Below, in pieces: positions 22,673 to 35,886 of a stretch of DNA of 64,000 bases; position 1 is the first letter of the stretch; each line of letters starts with the position of its first letter. Source of the stretch: Lycocorax pyrrhopterus obiensis (lineage: Eukaryota; Chordata; Aves; Passeriformes; Paradisaeidae); NCBI GenBank assembly GCA_014706295.1, contig JACSVZ010000004.1:86559047-86623046 (forward strand), in the 5' to 3' direction. The notes under the pieces are model-generated. The model worked only from the letters and a program-made list of their open reading frames with translations, did not search any database and was not told the origin of the DNA. The translations under genes and the position numbers were made by a program.

Positions 22673-25600
22673 GACTGTACAGTCTATTCTGGAAATGTAG
22701 TCTTGTAAGAACTGAACTATCACAGTCCTTTTACTGCTTCAGAGCCAAGGTGTCATTGTCAGCTTCAGGAGTAGCAGCATATTTCAAGGCTGGTTGGCCT
22801 TTCAGAGGAGGAGCTGAGAATTGCTAGCTATGCATCTTTCACAACTAGAGAACCTAATTTCTCAGAAAACTCAAGGTTCATTACAATGAAATTTCTTTTC
22901 AGCGCCTCTGACTGTCCTGGCAATGAACACTGTCAGGATCTGTCACTATAGTTCATGTGGATTGAATCAAACCTCTGTGAAAAGATACCATTAGTTTTTC
23001 CTGTAGGGGAAACACATAGATGACAAAGCAAATACCTATTAATCCATATTCAGAAGAGACCATAAACCCTTTTAAGAGCTATTGCCTTCTGGGGTGCTAT
23101 TGAAATGTTTAAAACTTGAATTAATATAAAAAAAATTCAGTGCGTTATTTTCTTCTGTTGATAAGTGGGATTTTCTCATAGAGGATATCATCTATGTATC
23201 TTGGAGAATCTAAGTCCATTTTTACAATGGGGAAATCATTACTATATGATTCTTGATTTTTTTCTTTTCAAGCATCTTTCCTCTCCCAGTATTTTCATAA
23301 AAGTGCTTTTTTGTATCAAAAAATATTATGGTGACATCCCAGTATATTGTAGTAGTTTGTGTTATGGTTTTCTTCCTTGGCACAAAATGCAAGCACTAGA
23401 TGTTTTTCCAGAAGTCATATCTGGCCACTCAGCTAGCTCTCCCTGTATTGGCAGGTTAAAGCTCCTTGGTTGTCTGCCATAGGCTTAAAGAACTAAAGTG
23501 CTCTGTATTGATTTTCTGACACTTTTTCCCAAATTTTATGCTTGTAAAAGTATGTAGTGTTCTTCCACTTAAGGAAAAGGTAGGTGAGAATTCATCAGAA
23601 GACTTGGCCATTTGACTGTTAGAACATCATATATCCATAATGCTTCCAAAATTTCTTTCTCATGTTGGAGGCTTGTAACTCCAAAGAGTGTTTAATTTTC
23701 CTTTTTAAAACATTTTCCTTTTTTAAAACATGAACAAAAATCATGGTATCTCTGGGACACATTGAAATCACATATTGAATATAATGCATAAAGAGCAATA
23801 ATGCCTAGAAACTATGTTTCAAATAAACAACATTATTGAACTGTTGAAAAATATAATGCTACCTGAGAGATGGAGAAAAAAAAGTTCTCGTCTAACTAGG
23901 ACATAACTCTTCAAGGTATGCAAGGCTCTTACTCATGTGGAAATTAATGCTACCTTTAATGTAGCCAAGATGGATCCTGAAGAAAAAAAAATGGCTTAAG
24001 CAGGAGTCTGGGTAGCAAATGAAGGAGAAGGACAAGGTCATCCACTTTATTCCTTCACTCTAATATAATATGTATTGAATGAATTGTGCTTCTCCTTGTC
24101 CTTCTCAAAAAAAATTGTGGGAAAGTACACTGTGGGTATAACACCCCTCTTGATATGAAGTGACAGACCTCCCAAAAGTGAAAGCTCATGATGAATGTGA
24201 CATTGATGAGCACCAGGAATCTCTTGACAGCTGAGACCAAAGCTCTGGATGAGAATTCAAGGGATCAAATAACTGTGTCACCCTGATACTATCTAACTCT
24301 TGCTCTGGAAATTGGCAAGCAAATGCTAGCACTAAACAGTGTTTATATTATGAAAGTTTAAAGATATTTTTTATATACACATTAGTCCTTTTACAATGCT
24401 TGTTAGGGAAAAAAACCCTAAAACCTAGAATTGAGGAAAAAGAATCTGGCTTTGTGTGTTATGGTCACATAAATCTCATACTGAATATCCAAAGCCATCT
24501 GCATTGGGGAACTGGATTAGTTTGCCTTTCTGAGAGAGGGGCTGAACTGGCATTCATAAAATCCGCTATAGTTTATTTTTTCCCCTTGCACCAGAGTGTC
24601 TGTCATGCCCAGGGATCCAGCAGCCAGCAGCTTTCTGCAGGGCAGTTCGTTATTACTCAGGCTAACAGAAACACAGAGTTCAGAACTCATTTACTGTTCA
24701 GTATTCACTGTAACCAGATCACTGCTAAATTATGAATCAAAACTTTTGTACACACTGGTGTTTGTTAGAGATGCTTGCCACATGCCAACAGGTGTATATA
24801 CCACTGAGCTCATACAAAAGCAGCTACTGGTGGTACCCACAAAATACCAACTGGCAAAAGCAAACAGCCATTAAAAGTTACTGTCTATGTTCCTTTAACA
24901 GGTAGCTTTAGTAGATAATAAATAGGAAAACTTACTTTTTCAGTGGATAAACTCAGGCAGGGTCTGTCATGAGGAAGCAAATTTTATATATCTCAAAATA
25001 GAAGTAGATTAATATCAATTTTCCTCACAATGACATCACTGCCTAAAGGATGTCTTTGTATTACATGCTTACTGGGAAAAGCTTGAGAAACCTTGGAGTA
25101 ATATTTTGATGGTAACTCATTAGTGAATCTTTATGATAAGTTTTGCTGGTTGAGAAGTTGAAAGCATAGCCCTGAACACTGCAACATCTTTTATTAAAAA
25201 TTGCATGAAAGGTGAGTAAGCTAATATTTAATGTATGCTTGGTGATCAGCTGACAAGAAGTAACTTGGAGCTGGGAGTGGGATAACATCTGTGAACATTG
25301 TGGTGACTCCTACCAGGGAGACTCCAGCTCCTGTCTGTCACAAGCTGGAGCCCTTACTGTGCCTGCATATGATAAGAATCACAAGAGATGAATTGATTAA
25401 TTTCCAGCAGACTGAGGGTGTTGTTGCTGAATGTAAAGCTGAAATAAGTTCCCAGCTATAACAGAAAAATGGAGAAAGCAGTAAATTGGAAAACAGCTAT
25501 CAGAATTAAGCACTTTGGGATGTTAAATGTTTTTGGCAACAAAGAATGGCTCGGTGACAAGACTACATGTGGAGAATTTTGATGCATATTTGGCTTATGA

Positions 25601-27149
25601 CAGGTTTGTCTTCAACAAGTGTTCTCTTTGTGGAAGAGTTGGTTTTCACTTGAGTTGTTAGCAAACTAGCTGACCTTCTAGACCAATTGAAAAAAGGGCT
25701 AACAGCTAATGGTGGCTGTCTTTCTGTGGTCTGAGTATTTTATTTATATATGTAGCTGGAACAGTGTAGGCTCTACATCTGTGGGAGTGCTCTGCAGCCA
25801 TCTAGCCAGGAACCTGGCATAGAAATATATGTCCTGCTGACCAGAGTAAACTGGAGAGAAAATAACTGAAGCCTCCTTGTCTCCTCTCCTCATTACATGT
25901 GGCATAGGGATATGACTAGAGAAGCATGGATGTCGTAGAAAAGAACTGCTGCTTGGATCATCTCTTTTGGGAATTAACTCTCAGCTTTTAAACAGAGTAG
26001 AAAGCACAATATTTTTTAAATGAGAGTAAGGACAATGTTAAAATGAGAGAGTCAAATTCCACTGAAATTGTACATTTTATACAGTTAATACTGTTACAGT
26101 GTGATAGCTAAGAAACTAGAGGCACAGTTTTAATTTTGTACTGGGATATTTTATTTTTATGATTTGAAGGCCAGATTATATCTGTATGGTGATCTCCTGC
26201 AAAGTGTAATACATAGAAGTTTCATGATTTTTAATTTTCTCTCTCTTTCCTACTGTTCTCCTCCCCTACATCACACCCATGGCCTATCTACTTTGGCACC
26301 CATTTGTAACTTTTCCATTTACAGGGACCCTACATTATATTCTTGCATTCCTTTCATGTGATGCTTTGATACTTTCTTTGTTCTTTTTTTTTTCCCCTCC
26401 ATCTGCAAAGGACTTTTTTTTCTTTAATCTCACTTTCATTTTCTTATTTTTCTTTCTTTTTGACTACATTTCTGCTTTTGTTAAGTGGCATGGCATGGTC
26501 TGTATGTGTCTTTATCCACATCTTCCTTCTACTTCAGTCTCTCCTGCTGTGTTTGCAATGCTCCCGTAAATAGGAAGTGCAAAAGCCAAGTATTTCCTTC
26601 GATCTTGAGGAATAAAGTGAGTTCTGGCAGAGGTGCAGCCTGTTGAGAGTTGTGTGCGTATTCCATTAGCACCATGGGGTTGTTCTCTCTGGTTGCAAAG
26701 TTGTGTGAGAGAGAAAAGACTGCTCAGAGGAGGGGGCAGCTGCTGAACAGATCTGCGAGCAGGACTCACGGAGCCAAAGTTGTAAGGAATCTTTGTGTGG
26801 TGGGAAGGAGCTCTGAGATATTGATGGGAAGGCTTCACTGCTTCTTTCTTCCTCGTGTCTTACCAGAGCTAGAAGGGCCTGGCAGTAAAAGTAGTCTCTC
26901 TCAGAACTAAACTTCTTGCCTGTTTGAACTTGGTTTCCTGCGTTGTCCAAACAGCAGATACATCTCAACCCCTTTACCTTTCTTTACTGCTTACAAATTG
27001 AGGCTGAATATTTCTTTTATTAAACAAGTTAGAGTTGGCTAGAGATATAATTAGATGCAGTCTAATGCATTGCAATACAATTTTGCAGTGTAAGTTATAT
27101 TGTGCAGTATAATGTAGTCTAATATGATCACAAGGTAAATATGCGATAT
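22673..27149. other. Intergenic, no gene recognised
   Basis: AT-rich. It includes a separated 13-bp inverted repeat (24025-24106), a T/C-rich strand-skewed stretch at about 26230-26480, and a modestly GC-rich part at 26590-26960 with overlapping short ORFs on both strands, none with recognisable features. Confidence 0.55.
24025..24106. repeat. Inverted repeat, 13-bp arms, 56-base loop
   Basis: GAGAAGGACAAGG at 24025-24037 is the exact reverse complement of CCTTGTCCTTCTC at 24094-24106. One arm is purine-only apart from a C. Confidence 0.75.
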
Positions 27150-27292
27150 AAGTGGTGAGGCACTGGAACAGGTTGCCTGGAAAGCTGTGGATGCCTCATC
27201 CCTGGAAGTGTTCAAGGCCAGGTTGGATGGGGCTGTGAGCCTTGGGCAGGGACACCTTTCACTAGCCCGGGTTGTTGGAGAGTGCTGTTTCA
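27150..27292 (+). mobile_element. CR1 fragment
   Basis: Short CR1 3' piece in plus orientation: GAGGCACTGGAACAGGTTGC, GCTGTGGATGCCTCATCCCT, then AGTGTTCAAGGCCAGGTTGG and a decayed end at about 27290. Both the 5' part and the terminal repeat are missing. Confidence 0.85.
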
Positions 27293-29925
27293 CGTCAGTG
27301 CGTATGATACAAACGTTTATTCCTTGCAAGATTATGCAATATGTGCATTAATAGTATACATACCACTGACTTCAAGGAAGTCAAGGAGGCAAAGTTTAAC
27401 ATCAGTTTGAAACTCTTCAACATTGAGAACCACCTTTTCTCAGTGTTACAGCAATTTCTCACATTTACTCTGTCTGTTGTGCCCACATGCCAAGTAAAGA
27501 AATAACGTTTGGAAAAAGTGACATTTCAATTTCCAGTAAAAATACTTGGATCATGTGGAGCTTTATAGATACATAACAAAATGTTCCTCATGCTTAAATC
27601 AAAAGTTTAAACAAGTTGTCATCTGTTAAAATGCCCTGAGAGCACTGGGCACTAGGTGTTGACAAATGGAAATTAATTTTGAGAGCAAGTGTACTTATGA
27701 GAATTCTTTTATGGTTACGGGAGGTGTTCCAGCATATCCTTGATGGTAAGCAACCACGTTTCCATGCTGGATGATCAGAAGGAAGACACATGACTGTACA
27801 CTTTGGCACATTGTTTTCAGACAACCTCATCTGCTCGTTTTCCATGTACATGTAATAGAAAGGGGGATATTTGCTCCCCTTCCTCCTGCCACGGTTCTTC
27901 AGTGTCTTTCTGGAGTCACTTGCCTTAAGACTGTGGGAGAAATTCCAAGTTAAGTGACAGGGATTTCTATACTTTCACATCTGCATTACAAGTGGGGCCA
28001 GCTGAACTCTCCTCTGTCAGTCTTAACTTCTGTTTTGCAATTCTTGTGTTTGCGGAGTGCCCAGCTTGGTATCCAGGAGGTCTTTCACGTCCATTTAGGT
28101 TCAGAAACCCTTATAGTCAACCCTCCTGAGGCTCAATTCATCTGCATACAGTGTTTAAATGTGTGTGGTGTATGCTCAGCTTTTGGATCCCTGTGTGCAG
28201 CTTGTGTGAGAGGCTGTCGCTAAGCTATCAGATGTGTGAGCCTTCAGAAATTACTTCCTTTCCTTACTTTTGTTATTGCTTATCCTTTGGATCACCAAAT
28301 TGGTGAACCACGTGTGTACATGTAAGTAGATGAGTAAACTCCTTGGGGCTATTAGACCTGGAAGTACTTGTAGGCTTCAAACTAGACATGTGTGAGTGCT
28401 TTACTTGTTTGTGGCCTTCTAAATAGTGGCATAAATATTGCCAAAAGCTGTACATATGAGGCAGTGTTTAATAACAACTTTGTTAAACTTACTTTTACCA
28501 TATGGTCTTCGCTAACAAATTATGTTCTACCCATGAATAGGTCTTTTATAATGTGAAAATGTTTAATTACAGGCATAGATGAGGGATAAAATTTAACCTG
28601 AAAAGACAGTTTTGCTTCGAATATCAATTTAGACTATGCAACTAGGTCACAGGTCTTCTTCCAGTGAAAAAAAAACACCCCAACCAACCCAACCACACAA
28701 ATACCCATTCCCCACCCCCAGCTTCCCCCCCAATAAAACAACAAAGCTAAATTCCTGGTCAATGTAGAGATTACTCAGATCGGTAACAGAACAATAAATA
28801 ATTCTGGTACTCAAAGAAACATTTCCAAATGCTTCCAGCTTTTACAGAAATAATAATTGTGTCCTAGAGCATGAGGAGCTGATTTCATATACTTGTATGT
28901 TAAATAATTTGTATTTTCTTTCTCTCTTTTTAAAAAAAAATTTAAAAAATTTATTTATTTAGTTTGAAAGAACAATTAGGATGAAGTTGTTCACACTTTT
29001 CTGAGGAATGAGCAGTTACTGTCATATTCCTAGTGAACCAAACCAGATGATGCTCAGTAACGGGATTTCAGTGATGAAAAACAGAGCCACTCATTCACCA
29101 GACTTTGGTGGGCTCCAGACAAGGTTTCTGAAACAAGTACTGAAACTGAAGAATATGAAAGAAACAATTAATTTTAGGAATTACTGCACCTTTGACCAGC
29201 TTTTGCTTCTTACCATATTTGTGTACTAATTTTTAAAGAAAACTAACACCCTGTATGATAGAACTAAGCATCAGGTTAGAAACACTGGCTTGGATATTGT
29301 CTGCCTGAAAACCCTGGTTTGGGTATTTTTTGAAGAATTTTTTTGATAAATTCCTGACATCTGACTTGTACAAATTACTTGAAATGAAAGGAGGGAATTT
29401 GCTTTACTACAACATTTCTAAAACAAATGAAAAATCCCAATGCAGCTATTAGTAGTATATTTTGATGCCATTTCTTTTTCAGTTTGCCTTGGGCTTAATG
29501 TTGCAAATCATAGTAAAAAAAAATACAGCATGGATAAACAAGAGTGTCATTAGTGATTTAGTTATGTGAAGGAGATGCAAAGTTCTTTGAATAGCTGCTG
29601 AGAGTGAGCTGAGAGGGAAAGACTTAGGGAAGGATTAGACTTGGATTCTGCACTGGAGGCATCTCCCTCAGTGCTGGGGAGGGGAGCAAAGCATCCATCC
29701 CATTAGCCACATAGGAATTAAGGCTTGTGAAGTTTTCTCCTGAGACACACCAGTATGATTTTAATTTCCCTTTCCTATAAAGTGTGGACACTGAAAAGCT
29801 TTAGCAGAGAGATTTTCCGGCTTTCTGCAGCATTTTGTGAGAGTTCTGTCTTTCCCATGCAAGTAAGACAAAATAATGTTACCGTTTTGTAAACTTCTTG
29901 CAGGTGTGGATTGTTTGGGTAGAAT
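27293..29925. other. Intergenic, no gene recognised
   Basis: AT-rich sequence with a cytosine-rich stretch of A/C composition at 28666-28745 and an A-rich/TTTA-rich stretch at 28920-28962. Nothing with coding character is seen. Confidence 0.55.
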
Positions 29926-30147
29926 TGTTATGGTTTTAACTAGAAAAACACTCAGAGCTGTGTGTCTTAGAACTTGACCAATCCCCTTAGGGGGTGGATG
30001 GCAAAAACCAATTACCTTATGCCACTTAATACACTTTGTGAACTAACATATAAAAGTCTTCTGAGAATTCATTAAATCACCATCCATTTATCCCTGAGCC
30101 TGGACTTCATGTCGTTTCTCTACTCGTCCGTGGGGAAAACAGCGACA
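29926..30147 (+). mobile_element. Possible LTR or promoter-like fragment
   Basis: Starts TGTTATGG and ends CGACA (TG...CA ends). Contains ACATATAAAAG (TATA-type, about 30047-30057) and ATTAAA (30071-30076) shortly after, the order seen in compact LTRs. No target-site duplication was found and no tRNA primer site follows, so the boundaries are uncertain. Confidence 0.35.
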
Positions 30148-31250
30148 ATAAAGCGGGCTATGTTTGAAAACACCCATCCAAAACATAGGTGAGAACATTT
30201 GATTCCTGCTTGAGACTGAAGGGTTCTGTTTGGCTGACAGGAGCAGGAGGGAGAGAACTGCAGGGCAGCTGTGGGGCACCTGCCCAGAAGTTGTGTGGAA
30301 AAGTGGAAATGCTACTGCTGCCCCCAGAGAAGTTCGCATATCTGAATGCCCATTGCCTACGGAAACAGGTTTTGAAGGGAACCAACTGCACCAGCAGTTA
30401 AGTGCCTTAAAAGTCAGACCACTATGTTGTGCTCCCACTCTGGTGGAAAAGTTCACAGAGCAGCATGAGTTAAAGAAGGAGTGAAAGCACTCCTGGGTAA
30501 TCTTTAAGTTGGTGTTTTGGCTGGGAGCTTGAGTATCTCAAGCCAAGAGGTCTGAAACTCCTCCCTGATTCCTGGATGTTTCCCCTGGTGCCTGGGTGTG
30601 ACTTCTTGCAGATGGGCTGCCATGCGTTGAAGGAGGTTTTAAGTGGCAGACCTGGCTGCAGCAGAGAACCTGGAACAAGGGTCATGGCAGGATTTCTGCA
30701 GGGAACAACCCGGACCAGGCATTCTGAATGAGAAATAAGCCATGTGCCAAGTTTCTCCAGTTTGCTGGTGTCAGAGGGCTCCTGGCACATCCTCTTCTGC
30801 ATCCTGGAGCCCACTGAGTCCTTTGGGCTGAAACTGCTGCCTTCATACCCCCTCTCACACAACCAGAATTTGAACTGACAGCACATGCAGTGGAGGGGGG
30901 GAGTTTCTGCCCCTCTCCTGGGGCAGAGTGGGAAGCTCTGAGAGCATGGTACCCCCAAGGGGCACCTGAAATAGTTGGAGGTAGCTGGGCCAGGCACAGA
31001 CCCTGTCACAGGACCAGAAAAGCTGTTCTGTGCCAAAACCTTCTTGGTTTCACATGGACGGTGGAGATAGGGCTTGAATTTGGGCACCAGATCAGCTTCA
31101 CATCTGTTTTTTAGAAGCAGTTTCACTGCTGTCTAAATACTTGGGGAACTTCAAAGGAGAAGGTGCGGCAGCTCTGAGGCTGGGCTGCTCTCTGCATCCG
31201 GCAGTGGCACACTAAGGGGGATTTTAGGATCACAGCTTTCGACTGAAACA
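30148..31250. other. GC-richer block, unidentified (possible retroelement-derived)
   Basis: Composition clearly differs from the AT-rich flanks and directly follows the LTR-like fragment. An open minus-strand frame of 218 codons covers 30470-31126; the protein shows no domain, signal peptide or repeat I recognise and includes serine/proline-rich patches. It could be the decayed interior of a retroelement or unrelated. I do not call it a gene. Confidence 0.35.
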
Positions 31251-34200
31251 TTCAATTAGTTGTTTTGTGGGTTGGGCCAGTTCCAGTCCTGGGCCAGGGC
31301 CCAAATGAATGTCCAAAATTACTACACACATAAAGGACAGAAATCTCCATACTAAGGTTTATAATTGCCCTCCTGTAAAATTCCTCATACAATTCCATCC
31401 TGAAGGAATATTAAATTGTTATGTTTCTTTTGTTTCACAACTTTGTATATTTTTTCATTCCTGGAAAATCAAACAAAACTTTTGAAGTAAAAAGACACAA
31501 AAGAAGGGCAATAAGGGAGTAGGCGGAATAAGCCCACAAGGCAAATAAACCCATTACAATCAAACAAATAAGATGTGTATGTGTATACAAAGGGGAGATA
31601 TTAAAAAGGCAGTCAGGAGACTCAAAGCGTCATTCTCTGCTTGAGCCCAAATTTTTGTTAAAGAACATAGCACAAAAAACTAGCTGAGAAATTCCATACA
31701 TAAACACATAATTACTTATTATTTAATTGTGAGACAGAATCTGCATGAAATGGAAACAAGTATGGTTTAGTAGTTGGAGGAGGTTGCTATTTTCTTCACC
31801 CTCTTTTTCATTTTCTCCTTTTTTTTGGCAAAGCAAGAGATGTAGGACAATGAAACACATCATTTTTGTGACAAAAAAAGCAAAGACTGTTTTACTTATA
31901 TTTAATTTCTCACTCAAATGCTTAATTTCCTCATTCATCTTCCATATTTTCTCCAAACTGGGTATGGCTTCCTCACTGAACCTATGTTTTCTAAAATCTG
32001 TGAGTTAAACTGCTCAGTTTTTTCATACTCTGAAGGATTTTGTAGATCACTACCACATTCTTTCTCAAATACATCTTTTCAGTTCTTAATCTACTTTTGT
32101 ATAGGAGTCTGTGTCATCCTTATTGTCTGAGCTTTTCCTAGTTGTATGATATCCTGAAAAGCACGATGCCATGGCATGATGCAGTGGTTTTTTTTTGTTT
32201 TCTGTATTGTTTTTACTGGTTTTTGACGTGCTTTCCTCCTTTACTGTAGTAATTCCAAATAACATTTGACTTTTAACTGTGGCTGAACTTTAAATTAATG
32301 TTTTCACAAATATTCTCAAAGCCACTCTGAAGCCTTTGAAATGCAGTAAGAAATTCAGACACACCTTTCTGTATCTGTGCTTAGGAATTCTTTTTCCCCT
32401 ACACCCATAGGCTTTCCCTTACTGGATAATGGTTTTCATCTTCAGGCTATTTAATTGCTTGGTAACTCTTTCTAGTGAAAACTGTTTATTGCCCTTTTCA
32501 GCCAGTCTCAGATCTGATGATCCTGCGTACGTCTCTGCCACCTGCGAACTTTGAAACAGTTGTGAACTCATTATTTGTTCCACATTTCCTTTAACTTCTG
32601 AAAATATGGAGCAGCAAATAAGACCTGAGAGCAGATTCCTGCCATCTCGGTCTATTTTTTTTTTTTATTTTTTTGCCTAGCTTTCTGTCTTTTAACCAAT
32701 TACTAATCTCCTGGAAGATTTTTTACTGTTAGTGCATGACAGTTTCTTTTCGCTTAGCAAGGGGTCTTGCTGAGAAGCTTTGAAGAATCAGGCATACTCC
32801 ATTCCAGTGATCATCCTTAGCTACATTCTTATTATTTTTGTTTTCTTGCTCTGGTTACCTTTCGCCCTCTAGTTAAATGTTGATCTAGTTATTTAAACTG
32901 TTTTCTTAATTGAAATATTTTTATTTTCTACTTTTCTGCTATTTATCGATACTTATTTTTTCCATTTTTTTGCTAATACCCTAACTTCCTGTTCAAAAGC
33001 TCTCCATCATGCCTGATAACCTTTTTAGCCATTTATTTTATTTTTTAATGGATCCTGTTCAATTGTTCTCAATCAAGTTAAAGGAGAAGGAGATCTGGAG
33101 GGAGTGGAGAGGAATTTTTCCCTGCTCCAAGGGTACTGAATTTACGCTCTGCTTGTTTTTTCTGTGACTGTATTTTGATTTTTGTCCTATTAATTATTCA
33201 GGAAACTTTCTGGCTACTTTTCATGGACTTTTTTGCCTAGATGTTGGCAGTCACATAGACATTTCTTGTTTTGCTTGAAATTTCATACTTTTTTTTCTAC
33301 TTCCTCCCCAAGCTGTACTTTGTTATATAAATTTGTTGAAAGCATGAAAACAGTAAACAAGATTTTCTCCATGGAGTATTTTGAGACTTCTGTGTTACGC
33401 AGTCCGTATATACTATAAAATGTTAATGTTATCATCCAAGTTGAATGCATTATGAGTGTCTCAGATAACTTCCTTGAACAATAAACCCTTCATATTTCTT
33501 CTGCATTTCATTATGCGGCATAAAATACCTTAAATTATATACTTAAGGCAAGATAATTTTATCTCTAAATATAAGGAGTATTCTCTGTGTTTTGAGAATA
33601 TGCCTGATAACATATTGATGTAGAGGAAAAGGAGAAATATAGTAAGATAGAAGAAATAGAAAGTATTCTTCAATGACTTGAAAATTGAAGAAATCCCACT
33701 GAAAGCAGAAAAAGGCTTATTCCTGTGGTCTGAAAGTGGGGAAAAGTGAGGCATACATACACAGGCATAAGATCAGAAATAGAAGATTCAAATAGACTTC
33801 AAATTATCAAGAGACAAAAATAAAAATAGGTTAAACAGGATGAAACAAAATGTTTTATTAAAATTCTTATTAGGATTAATATTATTAAGAATATGTGACA
33901 CAAAAAGAGAAAGGTCAGTTAGTGAATATTTAGATAGCATATTATGATATGAGACTACAGAGTTTACTTTGGGAACAAGACGAAGCACTTCATTGTGCTC
34001 TTCTTGGGGAATTCATGGAGGGCCAATGAATCTTTGGGAACCGGTAAAAGGCAAAGAAATTGCATTTTATATAGTAGGAAAAGCAGGTTTAGGTGGGGAA
34101 ATAGTAAATTGATGAAAATTCAAATAATTGCTTGTCAATAAATATAATAATAAATAGAAGACAAATTTAACATACTTCCTTGGATCGAGCAAGTAGCACA

Positions 34201-35399
34201 GTGGACAAAGGGAAACATCATTTATGATACAACTGGTCTTATGTAGGCTTTTGGTTTGCCCCACATGGGACTGTCATGAAGAAATTAAGAAGTGTGTGAG
34301 GTGGATACAAAACTCTACGGAGGCCTTCAGTCAAAAAAGTCTTTCTGGTAGCTGGCTCTTAAGGTGGCATATTAGTGACATGAAATCAGCTCTCCCTGGG
34401 GCTAGTGCCTGTGTAAATTTTCATGTGTGACATGCACTTGGCACTGTAGAAAAACAAGATGTTTTCAGAAGACAACTGATAAGTTTAAAGAAAACATGAT
34501 TGGAATTTGAAATGGCATTGCTAAATTGCAGGAAGAGTGTGAAATCAATACAGTGAGTGATGGCTTGGTAATTTCATGGTCACCCTGACACGAATTGCTT
34601 TCTAGCTTCTAATCCTTGAACCACTTCTGCCTGTTTTAGGAAAATAATATAATAGCCATTCTGTCTTGTATTCAAGAATTGCACTTTGGTCATTTCTCCT
34701 CTGTGTGAAATACATCTGACCATGTGTAGAGATAAACATTGCAGACATTTGTATCTGAACTCATAATCCATAGTCAGGAGAGAGAAATAGAATGTGATTT
34801 TTTCTCATTTTAATGTAAATGTCCAAACTAGGCTAGATTAAATCCTTTCTAAAAGTGCCTGTTCTCATTTACTGAGTACTAAGGATTACTATGGTGGGAG
34901 TAGCATCTAGACTGGAGTTATTTTAAAAACAGGTAAGATGCATCCTTCTCTCTGGCTGAATCTGTACTAGAAAGTGAAATGCTGCCAACGAATGTTTTGT
35001 GTGCCAGTGAATAGCTGGAAAACTCCCTGGCATGATGACTGATGTTCTCCCATATAACTGCCAGGTTCAGTTGAGAAGTGAAAACTTTTCAGAGACCTTC
35101 TCACTAAGACGTGCATGTAGGCACATATAAACACCGTGTTTTAGATACCAAGACAGTTCATCAGATCAGACATTGCCAAGTCAGTCCCAGCTGGCCTTGT
35201 TGTCTGGGGAAGTTGCTAACTCATCTGCCTGGGAAAATTAATAAAACATTAGCTAACTAGTACAGGAGTGTTAAGGTCCCCTTCCTATTTCAGAGCTCCC
35301 ATTGGTACCAGCTCTTGTACTTCGGATGTTTGCACTGGTTGCCCCCACAAAACTTTTGTCCACTTGGTACTGTTTCAAGTGCCTGTGGACAATCATTGT
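31251..35399. other. Intergenic, no gene recognised
   Basis: AT-rich. A possible very old CR1 piece lies at 32500-32830 (separate entry). The ORFs here are 61-87 codons and have no features. Confidence 0.55.
32500..32830 (-). mobile_element. Possible ancient CR1 fragment
   Basis: Words such as AACCAATTACTAATCTCCTG and GGGGTCTTGCTGAGAAGCTT resemble, in order, the reverse of a CR1 reverse-transcriptase region as I remember it. Heavily decayed, so this is tentative. Confidence 0.3.
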
Positions 35400-35411
35400 T
35401 CTTATCATGAG

Positions 35412-35886
35412 TGTGGTTGATAGCATAGGGTTAAAATGTTTCTAAAAATCGTGGTAGCTAAAGTAGGCCTTGGGAACGGGAGTGGGCATTGTCTTTGCTA
35501 AAATCATGTGAACCTGCACCTGTGTACCCACCTGTATGGTAGATGATAAAGTTAAATGTGATGATTGGTTAGTAATTAAATATGATTAAAAATAATTGTT
35601 TAATTGCAACAAGAATCATGAGAAAGGAACAACAATCATGAGAAATGTTGTGGGAAGGGGGCTTAAAACTCATGCTCGGGTGAAATCAATATACACAATA
35701 GAACAATATTAAGATAATGATTAACATATGATTATACAACAGTTATGCAAGGAAAGGGTATAAAATGTATCCATCTCGAATCCATGTCAGAGTCAGATTT
35801 GGGTCTGTACCCCTGATTCCCAGAGCTCTTCAAATAAAAGCACCTGCATATAATCATACAATGGTTATGTGTTTCTATGCTAACAT
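35412..35886 (+). mobile_element. ERV LTR (ERVL-like), approximate ends
   Basis: The region has the layout of a retroviral LTR: TG start (TGTGGTTGATAGC), a TATA-type GGTATAAAATG at about 35757-35767, a poly(A)-type AAATAAAAG at about 35832-35840 some 70 bases later, and a CTAACA end near 35885. Two near copies of CAATCATGAGAAA (about 35611 and 35630) lie upstream of the TATA box. No clear target-site duplication was found, and the ends may be off by tens of bases. The family name is not assigned. Confidence 0.55.

Noticed and set aside
22234..22673. Overlapping ORFs of 62-111 codons
   Set aside because: CR1-derived and antisense; frameshifted.
30470..31126. 218-codon minus-strand ORF
   Set aside because: Longest open frame in the window, but no domain, no splice context, mixed composition and a GC-richer block that lowers stop frequency. 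Kept as a finding, not as a gene.
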